Of a stretch of 64,000 nt of DNA, positions 25,626 to 34,685 are shown one piece after another. The stretch lies in assembly GCA_029262635.1 (NCBI GenBank), contig JAJCZA010000005.1:124001-188000 (forward strand), in the 5' to 3' direction. The translations under genes and the position numbers were made by a program. The DNA comes from Vampirovibrionales bacterium. GTDB lineage: Bacteria; Cyanobacteriota; Vampirovibrionia; Vampirovibrionales; Vampirovibrionaceae. The notes under the pieces are model-generated. The model was not told where the DNA came from. It saw only the letters and a list, made by a program, of their open reading frames with translations, and did not search any database. Each line of letters opens with the position of its first letter. The stretch's first letter is position 1.

Positions 25626-28600
25626 TTAACCTTGAAGTTTTTGAATATACTTACGAACCACATCACCATTTCTGGCGTTGGGTGACAACTCAAGGAAGCG
25701 CTTCAGATGCTTAAGAGCTTTTTGCCGATCCTCAAGGCGGGAATAAACGAGCCCCAGATTATAATGTGCCGCAGAAAAATCCGGACGTAGCGCAATGGCT
25801 TGTTCATAAGCATTCTTGGCTTTTTGAAGAGCCGTTGTCGAGTTGTAGAGGTTGCCCAAGTTGAAAAGAAGATCACTATCATTGGGATTCAGCGAAAGGG
25901 CGACGAGAAAAATCCGTTCGGCTTCTTCAATTCGTCCCATTTTCTTCAATGTGGTCGCGTAATTGTTCAGCACGCTGACTGGAATCGCTAATGAAAAGGC
26001 CTGTTGAGCATCTTCAATACGTCCATTCAGCAAGTGAGCTTTTCCCAAAAGGTTATAAGCTTCCAAGTCATAAGGACTATTAGCAACAAAGCCTTCCAGA
26101 ATTCGAGTGGCTTCTCCGTAATTTCCTGTCTGTAGCAAGCCCTCGGCGTAGGTTGTTGCGTACTCTGAACGATTAGGCTCAAGCTTGTAAGCATCTCGAA
26201 ACATGACCGTCGCCTCTAGAGACTTCCCATTATCCTGAAGCTCCTGACCCCGAACATAGTACCTTTCAGCCCGAGAGTTCGGTTCAGATGGAATTATATT
26301 TTTGGATTTTGCTCGTTTTAAAGCAACCTCTGCGTTTTCCCGTGCCTGAATCGCTCGTTGCAGATCGGATTTTAACTGGGAAATTTCCCCTTCTAACTGA
26401 ATCGTATTATCGCTACTTGAGGAATGGGAAGCCAAAAGAGCCCTATCCAATTGTTGTTTGGTTTGATCCAGTTCGTTTTGCAAGGGCGTTAGTCGTCCCA
26501 ACGCTTGACGATAGTTGTCGTCCGTTTGTTCTAGCTCTGCTGTTAAACTGGTTATTTTTTGCTTTAAACCCGAAACTTCTGTCGAATCCACTTGATCCTT
26601 TTGAACATTGGCTGAAGCCTTTGCAAGTTCACCACGCGCTTCTTCCAATTCCTGTTTCAAGAATGAGGAGTCCTGCTGAAGGCTCTGATAGTCCGATTGG
26701 GCTTCTACGAGTTGATCTTTCAAGCGGATGGCTTCATCTTGAAGGGCTTGGGTTCTATCTTGAGCCTGAGATGAGTCGGACGAAACATTGGCTAGTCGTT
26801 GTTGTGCCGAATTTAATTCTTCTTGTAATGAGGCGACTTTAGAACGCAAAACCTGAGCCGCACTCTTCAGAGTATCCGCCTCGTTGGCCAGCGTGGCTTT
26901 ATCCTGATTAGCGCTCTGGAGTTCCTTGTTTAAGGTTTTCAATTTCGCTTGCAAAGAGGCCAATTCCACGTGCCCCTGAGACGCATTTTCCAGTAAAGCT
27001 TTTGTTCGGGTCAATTCCGTTCGAAGGCTACTCGCTTCTTCTTCCAAGGCTTCTTTATTACCATCAGACTGTGCTAATTTCGCTGTCATATCCGCCAGTT
27101 CTTGCTGAAGGAGAGTAAGCTGAGAATTCCCCTGCAAAGCATGGGTCAGCAAATTTTTCGTCTCCGCCAGTTCTTTAGTCACTGTTTTATTCTGAGTTTC
27201 AAGCGTACTATTCTGACGTTTCGTAGCGGCCAACAAAGTACTTAGTCGAGCTTCTTCCCCTCTCAAGGCCAACAGCTCCTCATGTTCTTGAGAAGCATCT
27301 ATCAATTTTTCCTGAACTTGTTTTAGCTGTTGTTCCAAAGTCTTTGAGCGTTGCGTCGATTTTTGGTAATTATTATTAGACTCTCTCAAATCCCTTTGGA
27401 GAATAGCTATCCTATCTTGCATAGAGGTCAAATCAGCTTGCCCTCGAGAAGCATCAGCTAATAACTGCTTGGTTTGTTCTAACTCAGCTTTAAGCGAGGC
27501 CATCTCGCTTTGGCCTCGTTCATAGCCATTCGTTGTTTTCTCGAGTTGAGCCTGCAGATTAGTAATCCGCTGGTTCAGAGCATTGACATCCGTTTGACCC
27601 TGCTGTGCGTTGGTCAACAACTGCTTGGTTTCGGCTAATTTGGCTTTAATGGTCTGGGTTTCCTGAACGGCTGTTTTATGGTTTGCCTCAGCCTGTGTTA
27701 ATTTACCTTGTAGCTCAACAACTTGGTTCTGAAGGTTTGAAACAGCGGCTTGCCCTTGTGTCGCACTAGCCAATAAGGCCTTTGTCTTCATTAGTTCTGC
27801 TCGAACCGATTCGGTTTGCCCGTTGGCTCGACGAATTTCCTGTTGAAGTCTCTCAATCTGACCCTCAAGCTTTGCCTGGGAGGCTTGGCCTTGACTTTCT
27901 CCGCTAGTCGATTGAGTTAATTGTTGTTTCACTTGTTCCAACTGGCTTTTTGTGACTTTCGCTTCATTGGCCACCGCCTGGTATTTGCTTTCCGCTGTTC
28001 GTAATTGGGATTCCAGTGTTGAAACCCTTTCCTGAAGCTGGGATGCATCAGAATGGTCTTGAGAGCTTAAAGCCAGACGACTTTTTACTTGTGCCAATTC
28101 ATCTTGCAGTGTGTGAGTTTGAGCTAAGGTCTTTTCGTACTGTTCGTTCACACGGGTCAATTGACCTTTTAACGTGTTAAGTTCCTGCTGAAACGTTGCT
28201 GAAGACGAGCTGTCCTGAGTCGTGTCTGCCCATGTTTTTTTAAGGCGCTCTAACTCATTTTGAAGAGCTGTTGATTTTTCCACAGATGCGGCGTATTTCG
28301 CTTCATCATCTCGAATTCGGGCCAGCAATTGGGAAAGTTGTTGTTTTTGTTGCTCGTTTTTAGAGGCCAACTTAATATACGTTGGATTTTCTTCGATATT
28401 TCCCGTAGCAGGCTGACCGCCACCCACAGCTTTCAACTTATTATTTGCCGATTCAAGACTGGTAACCAAGTTCTTTACCGTATTACGCAACATCGCCCGT
28501 TCTGCCGCCGAGGCGGCTAAGGCATCTTGGAGTTCATCCATACGGTTCTTCATCAAGTGGTGTGTTTCACCCGTCGTTCCTGAGGCCAGCAGGGATTTCA

Positions 28601-30974
28601 AATCTCTTTCCAGCCCGGTATTCTCTTTTAAAAGAAGGGCCAGTCGAGTCTGAAGATTTTCTAGTTGCCCCCGAATCGTCACGTTTTCTTTAGTGACCAG
28701 CGTGATTTGAGAGGACATCGCATGAATTTGCTCCGCACTATCACTGCCTTGCGTAAACATCGAACTCTGGAGCACCTTTTTTTCAGCTTCAAGTTCGGCT
28801 ATGCGTTGGTTCATAGCCGTTCCAATACGCTGATTTTCCCCTTTGACACTCATGTATTGTTTTTTTAAATCATTATGCTGCGTATTTAATCGGTTAATCT
28901 CAGCGGTTAGGACCTGAAGCTTCTCAGCACTCGTACCGTCCTGAAGGGTTAGTGCCTGCTTCAACCGCTCTTTTTCTTGATGGAGGGTCGCATATTTCGA
29001 TTGAAGGGCATTTCGATCCGACTCTAACGAGGCCAACTGTTGGCTCAAAGTCTGGATTTTAGCCGAACGCTCTCCGCCCTGAAGGGTCAATGCCTGCTTT
29101 AATCGCTCTTTTTCTTGATGGAGACTCGCATATTTTGATTGAAGGGCATTTCGATCCGACTCTAACGAAGCCAACTGTTGGCTTAGAGTCTGGATTTTAG
29201 CCGAACGCTCTCCGCCCTGAAGGGTCAATGCCTGCTTCAATCGCTCTTTTTCTTGATGGAGACTCGCATATTTTGATTGAAGGGCATTTCGATCCGACTC
29301 TAACGAAGCCAACTGTTGGCTTAAAGTCTGGATTTTAGCCGAACGCTCTCCGCCCTGAGAGGCTATATTTTTTTTCAGCGCCTCTCTTTCTCTTTCCAAT
29401 TCCTGAATCCGACGGTTCATAACCAGCATGGTCTCTTCAAAGTCACCATGTCGGGCAAGTCCTTCTTTTAGACTCTTATTATAGGAACGCAAGCGCTGGT
29501 TGTCGGCTTCCAGCATTTCCAGCTTATCGTTCAAAATAGTAATCTGATCCCGTGCGGCCTGCTCAAGCCCTCCTTTCAGATCGTTTAAACGCTCATTTAA
29601 ACCAGCAATTTCTCGATTTTGCTGATTAATGATATCGACCGATCGCTCGAGCGATCCTTTAGCTCGTTCCAACTCTTTTTTTAAATAATCTAACCGGAGT
29701 TCGTTTGCCTGTAAGCGCTTATTCTCGTCCAGTTGCTCATTATACTTTCGATTCAAAACCGCAATGGTCTTTTTCATGTCATCAATAGAAAAAGAGGGTT
29801 GCGATGCCCGCTCCCTTTTTAAGGATTGCTCTAGCGAACGGTTTAATGATTGCAACTTGCCATATTCGGTTTTAACCAATTGATTCTCGTCACTTAAGGA
29901 GCGAACCTGACCCTCTAGCTGAGCAACGCTTTTTCGAAGTCGTTGAAGCTGTCCTGAATCATTGGAGCGATGTTGCTGATTTGCCATTTTTAACGAACGA
30001 ATCTGATTCTCCAATTCCGCAATACGATTACTTAATCGCTGAGCCTGTTCTCGATTTTCATTAGTACTCCTCTGTGAAAGCGTGACACGAAGCTGACTAT
30101 TTTCCTGCCCCAACGATTGAAGCTCCGTTTCCAGCTGACGGATCTTATTCCGGGCTTCGGGCGAAATTTGAGGCGAATTTTGCGCACGCTCAAGGACGGT
30201 TATCTTTTCTTGGTAATGGGCCAACTTCCCCCTTAAATCACCGATAAGCTGACGGCTATGTTGATAACGATTTGAGAGTGCCTCATGACTTTTTTTCTGA
30301 GCTTCAGCCCGCCCCAACGCCTCTTGAAGAGCTGCTAATCGCTGACGCAATTGATCAATTTGTACCAACTTATCCGCTGCTTGAGCCAATTGCCCTTGCA
30401 GAATAGCCTTTTCACCCCGCAAAACTTCAACGGTATTTAATGCCCGCTGATAAGCCACTGGATCCAGCCCGTTACTCGCCGCCCCTCTTGGCCTTTCCCC
30501 TGCCAAACGTCCTCTTTCAACGGATGGCGACGTCGCACGTGTTATTTTAGGAGCGACACTCAGTTCGACAGACCCGTTTGCCTGAGTAAGACGACCACTA
30601 TAACCATCCCCGGTCAATTCAATAATAATCCGAACAACGGAATTCGCGCCCCCAAATTGGCTAACAAACACCTTACGAATCATGGACCACTCAGATTGCA
30701 ACCCTTTGAGCAAAAGGGCATCACGCGGAAGTGTCAACCCAACCTCTGCGTTTTCCAAATCGATAATAAGACGCTGATTACCCCCAACAGCAACTGAGTG
30801 AAGCGTCGCGGTAATATCACCCGATTTTAAAAACGAGAAAGTATGGTTATTTCTATTGTAGTGAATTGCGTTCAGCGACCCTTCACTCGCCCATGTGACC
30901 ATGGGCGACATTTGAATAATCAGGCTCCCAATCAGGGTTAGGGCAACCGCACGAAATCGCTTTTCTTTGCTCAT
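25626..30974 (-). CDS. Giant secreted coiled-coil protein with AMIN-like head and TPR tail
   Basis: Product of 1782 aa. A signal peptide (1-29, ending TWASE) is followed by an AMIN-like beta domain (about 33-140; RLIIDLENAEVGLTLP, VRIIIELTGDGYSGRL). About 1400 residues of Gln/Leu/Glu-rich coiled coil come next, then four or five TPRs (from about 1560). Three near-identical 46-residue units (starting QGGERSAKIQTLSQQ) show recent expansion. The coil could be of the order of 200 nm long if continuous. A GGAGG SD lies 14 nt from the ATG. Possible roles are a periplasmic tether or surface fibre; nothing identifies one. Confidence 0.85.
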   Translation of the reverse strand: MSKEKRFRAVALTLIGSLIIQMSPMVTWASEGSLNAIHYNRNNHTFSFLKSGDITATLHSVAVGGNQRLIIDLENAEVGLTLPRDALLLKGLQSEWSMIRKVFVSQFGGANSVVRIIIELTGDGYSGRLTQANGSVELSVAPKITRATSPSVERGRLAGERPRGAASNGLDPVAYQRALNTVEVLRGEKAILQGQLAQAADKLVQIDQLRQRLAALQEALGRAEAQKKSHEALSNRYQHSRQLIGDLRGKLAHYQEKITVLERAQNSPQISPEARNKIRQLETELQSLGQENSQLRVTLSQRSTNENREQAQRLSNRIAELENQIRSLKMANQQHRSNDSGQLQRLRKSVAQLEGQVRSLSDENQLVKTEYGKLQSLNRSLEQSLKRERASQPSFSIDDMKKTIAVLNRKYNEQLDENKRLQANELRLDYLKKELERAKGSLERSVDIINQQNREIAGLNERLNDLKGGLEQAARDQITILNDKLEMLEADNQRLRSYNKSLKEGLARHGDFEETMLVMNRRIQELEREREALKKNIASQGGERSAKIQTLSQQLASLESDRNALQSKYASLHQEKERLKQALTLQGGERSAKIQTLSQQLASLESDRNALQSKYASLHQEKERLKQALTLQGGERSAKIQTLSQQLASLESDRNALQSKYATLHQEKERLKQALTLQDGTSAEKLQVLTAEINRLNTQHNDLKKQYMSVKGENQRIGTAMNQRIAELEAEKKVLQSSMFTQGSDSAEQIHAMSSQITLVTKENVTIRGQLENLQTRLALLLKENTGLERDLKSLLASGTTGETHHLMKNRMDELQDALAASAAERAMLRNTVKNLVTSLESANNKLKAVGGGQPATGNIEENPTYIKLASKNEQQKQQLSQLLARIRDDEAKYAASVEKSTALQNELERLKKTWADTTQDSSSSATFQQELNTLKGQLTRVNEQYEKTLAQTHTLQDELAQVKSRLALSSQDHSDASQLQERVSTLESQLRTAESKYQAVANEAKVTKSQLEQVKQQLTQSTSGESQGQASQAKLEGQIERLQQEIRRANGQTESVRAELMKTKALLASATQGQAAVSNLQNQVVELQGKLTQAEANHKTAVQETQTIKAKLAETKQLLTNAQQGQTDVNALNQRITNLQAQLEKTTNGYERGQSEMASLKAELEQTKQLLADASRGQADLTSMQDRIAILQRDLRESNNNYQKSTQRSKTLEQQLKQVQEKLIDASQEHEELLALRGEEARLSTLLAATKRQNSTLETQNKTVTKELAETKNLLTHALQGNSQLTLLQQELADMTAKLAQSDGNKEALEEEASSLRTELTRTKALLENASQGHVELASLQAKLKTLNKELQSANQDKATLANEADTLKSAAQVLRSKVASLQEELNSAQQRLANVSSDSSQAQDRTQALQDEAIRLKDQLVEAQSDYQSLQQDSSFLKQELEEARGELAKASANVQKDQVDSTEVSGLKQKITSLTAELEQTDDNYRQALGRLTPLQNELDQTKQQLDRALLASHSSSSDNTIQLEGEISQLKSDLQRAIQARENAEVALKRAKSKNIIPSEPNSRAERYYVRGQELQDNGKSLEATVMFRDAYKLEPNRSEYATTYAEGLLQTGNYGEATRILEGFVANSPYDLEAYNLLGKAHLLNGRIEDAQQAFSLAIPVSVLNNYATTLKKMGRIEEAERIFLVALSLNPNDSDLLFNLGNLYNSTTALQKAKNAYEQAIALRPDFSAAHYNLGLVYSRLEDRQKALKHLKRFLELSPNARNGDVVRKYIQKLQG
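28947..29359. repeat. Three tandem 138-bp coding repeats in the coiled-coil gene
   Basis: The period is exactly 138 bp (the TGGATTTTA mark recurs at 29053, 29191 and 29329), encoding 46 residues. Units two and three differ at only a few bases; unit one is slightly more diverged. The multiple of three keeps the frame and the heptad register nearly constant. Confidence 0.92.
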
Positions 30975-31071
30975 TTAACGTTTTAAGCCCTCCAAACGTC
31001 TAAATCTCTATCTGAATATGATATAAAATTTGAAGGGTTTACGCCTTTGTTCAAGGGACTCTACGAGCAGA

Positions 31072-31080
31072 AGTATAACA
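31072..31080 (-). promoter_or_regulatory. Possible extended -10 for the coiled-coil gene
   Basis: TGTTATACT on the minus strand (TGnTATACT), about 95 bp before the start at 30974. A second candidate TATAAT lies at 31110-31105. Neither has a good -35. Confidence 0.35.
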
Positions 31081-31152
31081 CGTATTGAGAGAGGTGGGGT
31101 GTAGATTATAGAGAAAGCCCCAATTCTTTCACTATTTTATTAAGGGGCATAG

Positions 31153-31164
31153 ACCTGTACAGGT
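31153..31164. promoter_or_regulatory. 12-bp perfect palindrome, possible operator
   Basis: ACCTGTACAGGT is self-complementary over all 12 bases and lies upstream of both candidate promoters of the coiled-coil gene. Its core resembles CTGT-ACAG operators such as LexA-type sites, but no regulator is identified. Confidence 0.3.
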
Positions 31165-31177
31165 TGGTATATAACAA

Positions 31178-31213
31178 CAAAAAACCTCGAACAATCAGGG
31201 GCTCAAGGTTTTT
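31178..31213 (-). terminator. Terminator of the HEAT-like protein gene
   Basis: The stem AAAAACCT / AGGTTTTT, extended past one mismatch by GA/TC, is followed on the minus strand by a run of T. It ends the gene at 31270-32352. Confidence 0.7.
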
Positions 31214-31269
31214 CGTTACTTTTAATTTATTCACAAACTAATTTTGTTTACTTGTTTTAATCTATCTAT

Positions 31270-32352
31270 TTATCTTAACTGAAGCGCCGCTGGAATCGGA
31301 ATTGTCTTTCCACTTAAGGCTTCTTTGGCCAAACGACTGACATTTGGATCCTTATCCTTACTGGCTTTTTTCAAGACCTTTTTGATGCGCTTATCGTTCG
31401 GTCGGTTAATAACCTGAAGCGCTTGAACGGAAGCAGATTTTACATCGGGATTCTCACGCTTGTCTTTCAGGATTTGCTCAATCGCGTTTAAGCCAGGCAA
31501 GCTATCGGTTGGGACGGTCGCATTTTGAGCCTTGTTGAGCATACCCAATGTCCAAAGCGCTGCCTGTCGAACGTAATTGGCATCATCTTTAGCCAGACCT
31601 TCCAGGTGGTCTGTATTCGCTAATGCCTCACGCTGAAGAAGCTCGTAGGTTTTTGGCGTACCAAAGCCCCGAACCCCAATTTCCTCCATGGCATCAACTC
31701 GTTCTTGTAGTGTTGCAGGCTGATCAACCATGGTATTTAAATCTTCAAGGGTTGCTGTTTGTGGCGTATTTGCCGGAGGAGCGAGCGGTTGCTCTTGATT
31801 AGGCTGAGTTGAAACTTGCTGTGGCTGAGGCGACATCATCCCTTCGGGTGATTGGAACGGCTGCTGCGGCGGGTAATATTGGGGCTGAGGTTGGGGAAAG
31901 TAAAACGGATTGTTTACCGGCTGTCCTTGAGGGTAGTATTGGGGTTGAGGTTGAGGCTGTTGCTGAAACGTCATAGAATTCAGCTGATTCGCCATATTCA
32001 GGTAGGAATTTCTGGCCTGTTCTGCCATGGTTCGCGCTCTTAAAGCTTCCGCGTAAGCGTTTTGAAGTGATTGCCTCGGATCCATCGCCGGGAACGGCGT
32101 GCCAAAAGAATCACCCGCCATCGGCGAAGTGCCCGGAGGCGAGCCTACCGGCACCGGTGAGAAAGGAGCCGTTGGTTGGGTATTATAATAAGGAGGGATT
32201 GCCGCAGGAGAATACGGAGAAGGAGGCATGCCTGGTGAACCCGCACCGGTTACCTGGCCTGGTACGGCACCCCCAGGAAAATTCTTTGGCTCGATAATTT
32301 GAATATTAACGGCTGAAGATGTTTGAGGTAATTGTGGATAGGATGAAACCAT
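31270..32352 (-). CDS. Pro/Gln-rich protein with C-terminal HEAT-like repeats
   Basis: Product of 360 aa. No signal peptide. The first 200 residues are low-complexity, with a helix around 92-125 and two copies of PQPQPQYYP-type repeats. Residues about 205-350 form helical pairs (VRQAALWTLGML, VKSASVQALQVI, VSRLAKEAL) typical of HEAT/PBS-lyase-like repeats, which bind proteins. Only a distant AAGGGG precedes the ATG. The disordered N-terminus and helical C-terminus suggest an adaptor. No family name. Confidence 0.72.
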   Translation of the reverse strand: MVSSYPQLPQTSSAVNIQIIEPKNFPGGAVPGQVTGAGSPGMPPSPYSPAAIPPYYNTQPTAPFSPVPVGSPPGTSPMAGDSFGTPFPAMDPRQSLQNAYAEALRARTMAEQARNSYLNMANQLNSMTFQQQPQPQPQYYPQGQPVNNPFYFPQPQPQYYPPQQPFQSPEGMMSPQPQQVSTQPNQEQPLAPPANTPQTATLEDLNTMVDQPATLQERVDAMEEIGVRGFGTPKTYELLQREALANTDHLEGLAKDDANYVRQAALWTLGMLNKAQNATVPTDSLPGLNAIEQILKDKRENPDVKSASVQALQVINRPNDKRIKKVLKKASKDKDPNVSRLAKEALSGKTIPIPAALQLR

Positions 32353-32742
32353 TGTGGCTTTAAAACCCCTTCGTTCTGTAATCTTTTTCTAATTCGACCG
32401 ACCGATTAAACTAATGGGAGAAATCAATACATTTCTTTTAAGAACTTCATTATAAGTAAGGCCTCTCAATACGCTCTGTTGCTAGTAGCTTCTTGAATAT
32501 TAATTTTTTGTTACAATCAAGACTGCCCAATGAACCAAAATATCCGCGAATTAGTTCGAACTTGGCATGACAATTGTTTTTTATAGTAAACACCTTGGAG
32601 AAGAGAGACCCACGCCTCTCCCACCATGACCATACCGTCTTTTAAGGAACCATAAAACGACGTTGTAGGCAATCCTTTATCACCGTTTGAAACAGCCAAC
32701 CCTTAAAAAATACTTAAGGGCTATGGATGCCGTTTATATCAC
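32353..32742. other. Long intergenic region with possible small RNA
   Basis: About 390 bp without a convincing gene. On the + strand TGTTACAAT (32509-32517) is an extended -10 candidate. It is followed by small hairpins (CGAA/TTCG at 32547-32558, GAGAG/CTCTC at 32603-32620, CCCTTAA/TTAAGGG at 32700-32720). No T-run follows the last hairpin. I cannot match it to 6S, tmRNA, RNase P or SRP RNA. Confidence 0.3.
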
Positions 32743-32751
32743 TGGTATAAT
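32743..32751 (+). promoter_or_regulatory. Extended -10 promoter of grpE-dnaJ
   Basis: TGGTATAAT matches the extended -10 consensus fully. It would give a leader of about 115 nt before grpE. No CIRCE inverted repeat is seen. Confidence 0.6.
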
Positions 32752-32873
32752 AAGAAAAGCTCTGATCGCTTTGGTTTATAAGGTGCTGGCTTTAAAAAAC
32801 GCCCTTTACAAGGTGCTTTATTTCATTCAGAGTATTTCTTACTTTCTTCGCACAGCTGTCAGATAGAAATGGA

Positions 32874-33509
32874 ATGAACATGGAACAAGACTTACCTAAA
32901 TCCGAAGCAGAGACGACCGAACACTCTTCTTCGGAGACACCGGAGTCCGCAGAAGACAAACTGGAAAAAGTGACTGAGAAAAGCGATTCGCCTAAAGAAC
33001 TCAGCCTTCAGGAAAAGCATGATGAACTCACCGATCAGCACTTACGACTGGCGGCTGACTTTGAAAACTTCCGGAAGCGTGCGGCTCAAGAGCGGGCCTC
33101 CTTGTTGAAGTATGGCGCTGAAAACACGGTTCAGGGTCTACTCCCTATTCTAGATAATCTGGAACGTGCTTCTAATAGTCTGAATGAAGATTCGGATCCT
33201 AAAATGCTTTATCAAAGCTTTAATCTCTTAACCAATCAGTTATTGGAGACCTTAAAACATCAGGGACTCCAGAAAATAGAAACAACCGGGCAATTGTTCG
33301 ACCCCAATTTCCACGAAGCCACAGCCCAGATTGAAACGCTGGACCAGCCTGAAAACACCATTGTTCATGAAATGCAAAGCGGTTTCATGCTCCATGAACG
33401 TGTTATTCGTCCGGCATTGGTATCGGTCGCAACACCACCCAATCAGTCAGAAGTCCCCGCAGAGAACAACCCGTTTGCTCATTCTCAGGAGACGGAACCA
33501 AACTCATGA
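32874..33509 (+). CDS. grpE: Nucleotide exchange factor GrpE
   Basis: Product of 211 aa. An acidic Ser/Glu-rich head is followed by the long helix ([20 protein letters not shown]) and the conserved C-terminal beta domain ([30 protein letters not shown]). GrpE releases ADP from DnaK. ATGs at 32874 and 32880 are both possible. It overlaps dnaJ by 4 bp (ATGA). dnaK itself is not in the window. Confidence 0.96.
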   Translation: MNMEQDLPKSEAETTEHSSSETPESAEDKLEKVTEKSDSPKELSLQEKHDELTDQHLRLAADFENFRKRAAQERASLLKYGAENTVQGLLPILDNLERASNSLNEDSDPKMLYQSFNLLTNQLLETLKHQGLQKIETTGQLFDPNFHEATAQIETLDQPENTIVHEMQSGFMLHERVIRPALVSVATPPNQSEVPAENNPFAHSQETEPNS

Positions 33510-34675
33510 GTTCAACCAATCAAGACTATTATGACATTCTTGGGGTGAATAAAACCGCCACAAAAGACGAGATTAAAAAAGCGTTTCGCAAGAAAGCCAA
33601 GCAATACCATCCCGATGTGAACAAATCGTCTGACGCGGAAAGCAAATTCAAAGAATTAGGCGAAGCCTTTGATGTGCTAAGCAATGAAAACAAACGGCAG
33701 GTCTACGACCAATACGGTCATGATGGGCTACGCTCCAGTGGCTACGAAACCAACTGGAGCAATATGCAGCAGGGGTTTCCTGATTTAAACGATCTATTTG
33801 CCTCCTTTTTTGGCGGCGATTTTGGGTTCAGTAGTCAACGGAATCAGGGGCCTTATCAAGGCGAAGACCTCCGCTTTGATGTTGAGCTAGACTTTATGGA
33901 CGCTGTTTTTGGTACTAAAAAAGAAATTGAAATCCGCCGCCTAAACCATTGCGAATCCTGCGAGGGGTCTGGAGCCAAGCCGGGATCAGGACCCAGTGTC
34001 TGTCAGGGTTGTGGCGGAAATGGACAAGTGCGCCAAACGACCCAAACGATTATTGGTCATTTTACACAAATTGCCAATTGTCCCCAGTGTAATGGTCAAG
34101 GACAGATAATCACCGACCCTTGTAAAGACTGTAAAGGGCAAGGCCGTATTGAAGAACGAAAAAAGCTGACCTTGACTATTCCGGCCGGAGTTGACACCGG
34201 TACCCGCCTTCGTGTTGGTAATGAAGGCAATTCAGGCCCCTTGGGTGGGCCATCCGGAGACTTATATGTGTTGATTCATGTAACACCTCACCCGGAATTC
34301 AAGCGAGAAGGGTATACTATCATTTCTCAGGAAGAGGTCCCTTACACAACCATGGTTTTAGGCGGGCACATTGAGGTCCCCGTCCTCGAAGGGAGCAAAT
34401 CCCTTAAGATTCCCGCCGGAACACAAAACGGCCATGTGTTTACCTTAAAAGAACATGGAGTGCCTCACCTGAACAACCCGAACCGAAAAGGGGAACACTA
34501 TATTCAGGTACAGGCTCATATTCCAACCCGATTTTCCAATGAAGAGAAGAAGCTTCTGGAAACACTTCACGAACTGACATTGAAAAAACCGGCGAAACAG
34601 AAGTTAGATAACACGCAGAAAGAATCGTTTTCATTTTTTGATCGGTTCAGAGAAGTGATTGCCGGACCCGTATAA
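33506..34675 (+). CDS. dnaJ: Chaperone protein DnaJ
   Basis: Product of 389 aa, type I DnaJ. The J domain holds the HPD motif (QYHPDVNK), followed by a Gly/Phe linker, four CxxCxGxG zinc motifs ([32 protein letters not shown]) and the two beta-barrel substrate domains. It stimulates DnaK ATPase and delivers unfolded clients. Translationally coupled to grpE by a 4-bp overlap. Confidence 0.98.
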   Translation: MSSTNQDYYDILGVNKTATKDEIKKAFRKKAKQYHPDVNKSSDAESKFKELGEAFDVLSNENKRQVYDQYGHDGLRSSGYETNWSNMQQGFPDLNDLFASFFGGDFGFSSQRNQGPYQGEDLRFDVELDFMDAVFGTKKEIEIRRLNHCESCEGSGAKPGSGPSVCQGCGGNGQVRQTTQTIIGHFTQIANCPQCNGQGQIITDPCKDCKGQGRIEERKKLTLTIPAGVDTGTRLRVGNEGNSGPLGGPSGDLYVLIHVTPHPEFKREGYTIISQEEVPYTTMVLGGHIEVPVLEGSKSLKIPAGTQNGHVFTLKEHGVPHLNNPNRKGEHYIQVQAHIPTRFSNEEKKLLETLHELTLKKPAKQKLDNTQKESFSFFDRFREVIAGPV

Positions 34676-34685
34676 TCACATTGCG

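Noticed and set aside
26288-26842. 184-aa frame opposite the coiled-coil gene
   Set aside because: A shadow frame favoured by the repetitive codon use of the coil on the other strand.
28947-29359. 138-bp repeats as a CRISPR or mobile element
   Set aside because: Repeats are contiguous, coding, of constant period and without spacers.
32541-32560. TTCGAA stretch as a tRNA T-loop
   Set aside because: The flanking bases do not pair as a T stem and no acceptor or anticodon arm is found; no tRNA was recognised anywhere in the window.
32517-32699. 60-aa frame on the minus strand in the gap before grpE
   Set aside because: The first codon is TTG with a purine run directly adjacent and no spacing; composition is unlike a protein and the region looks non-coding.
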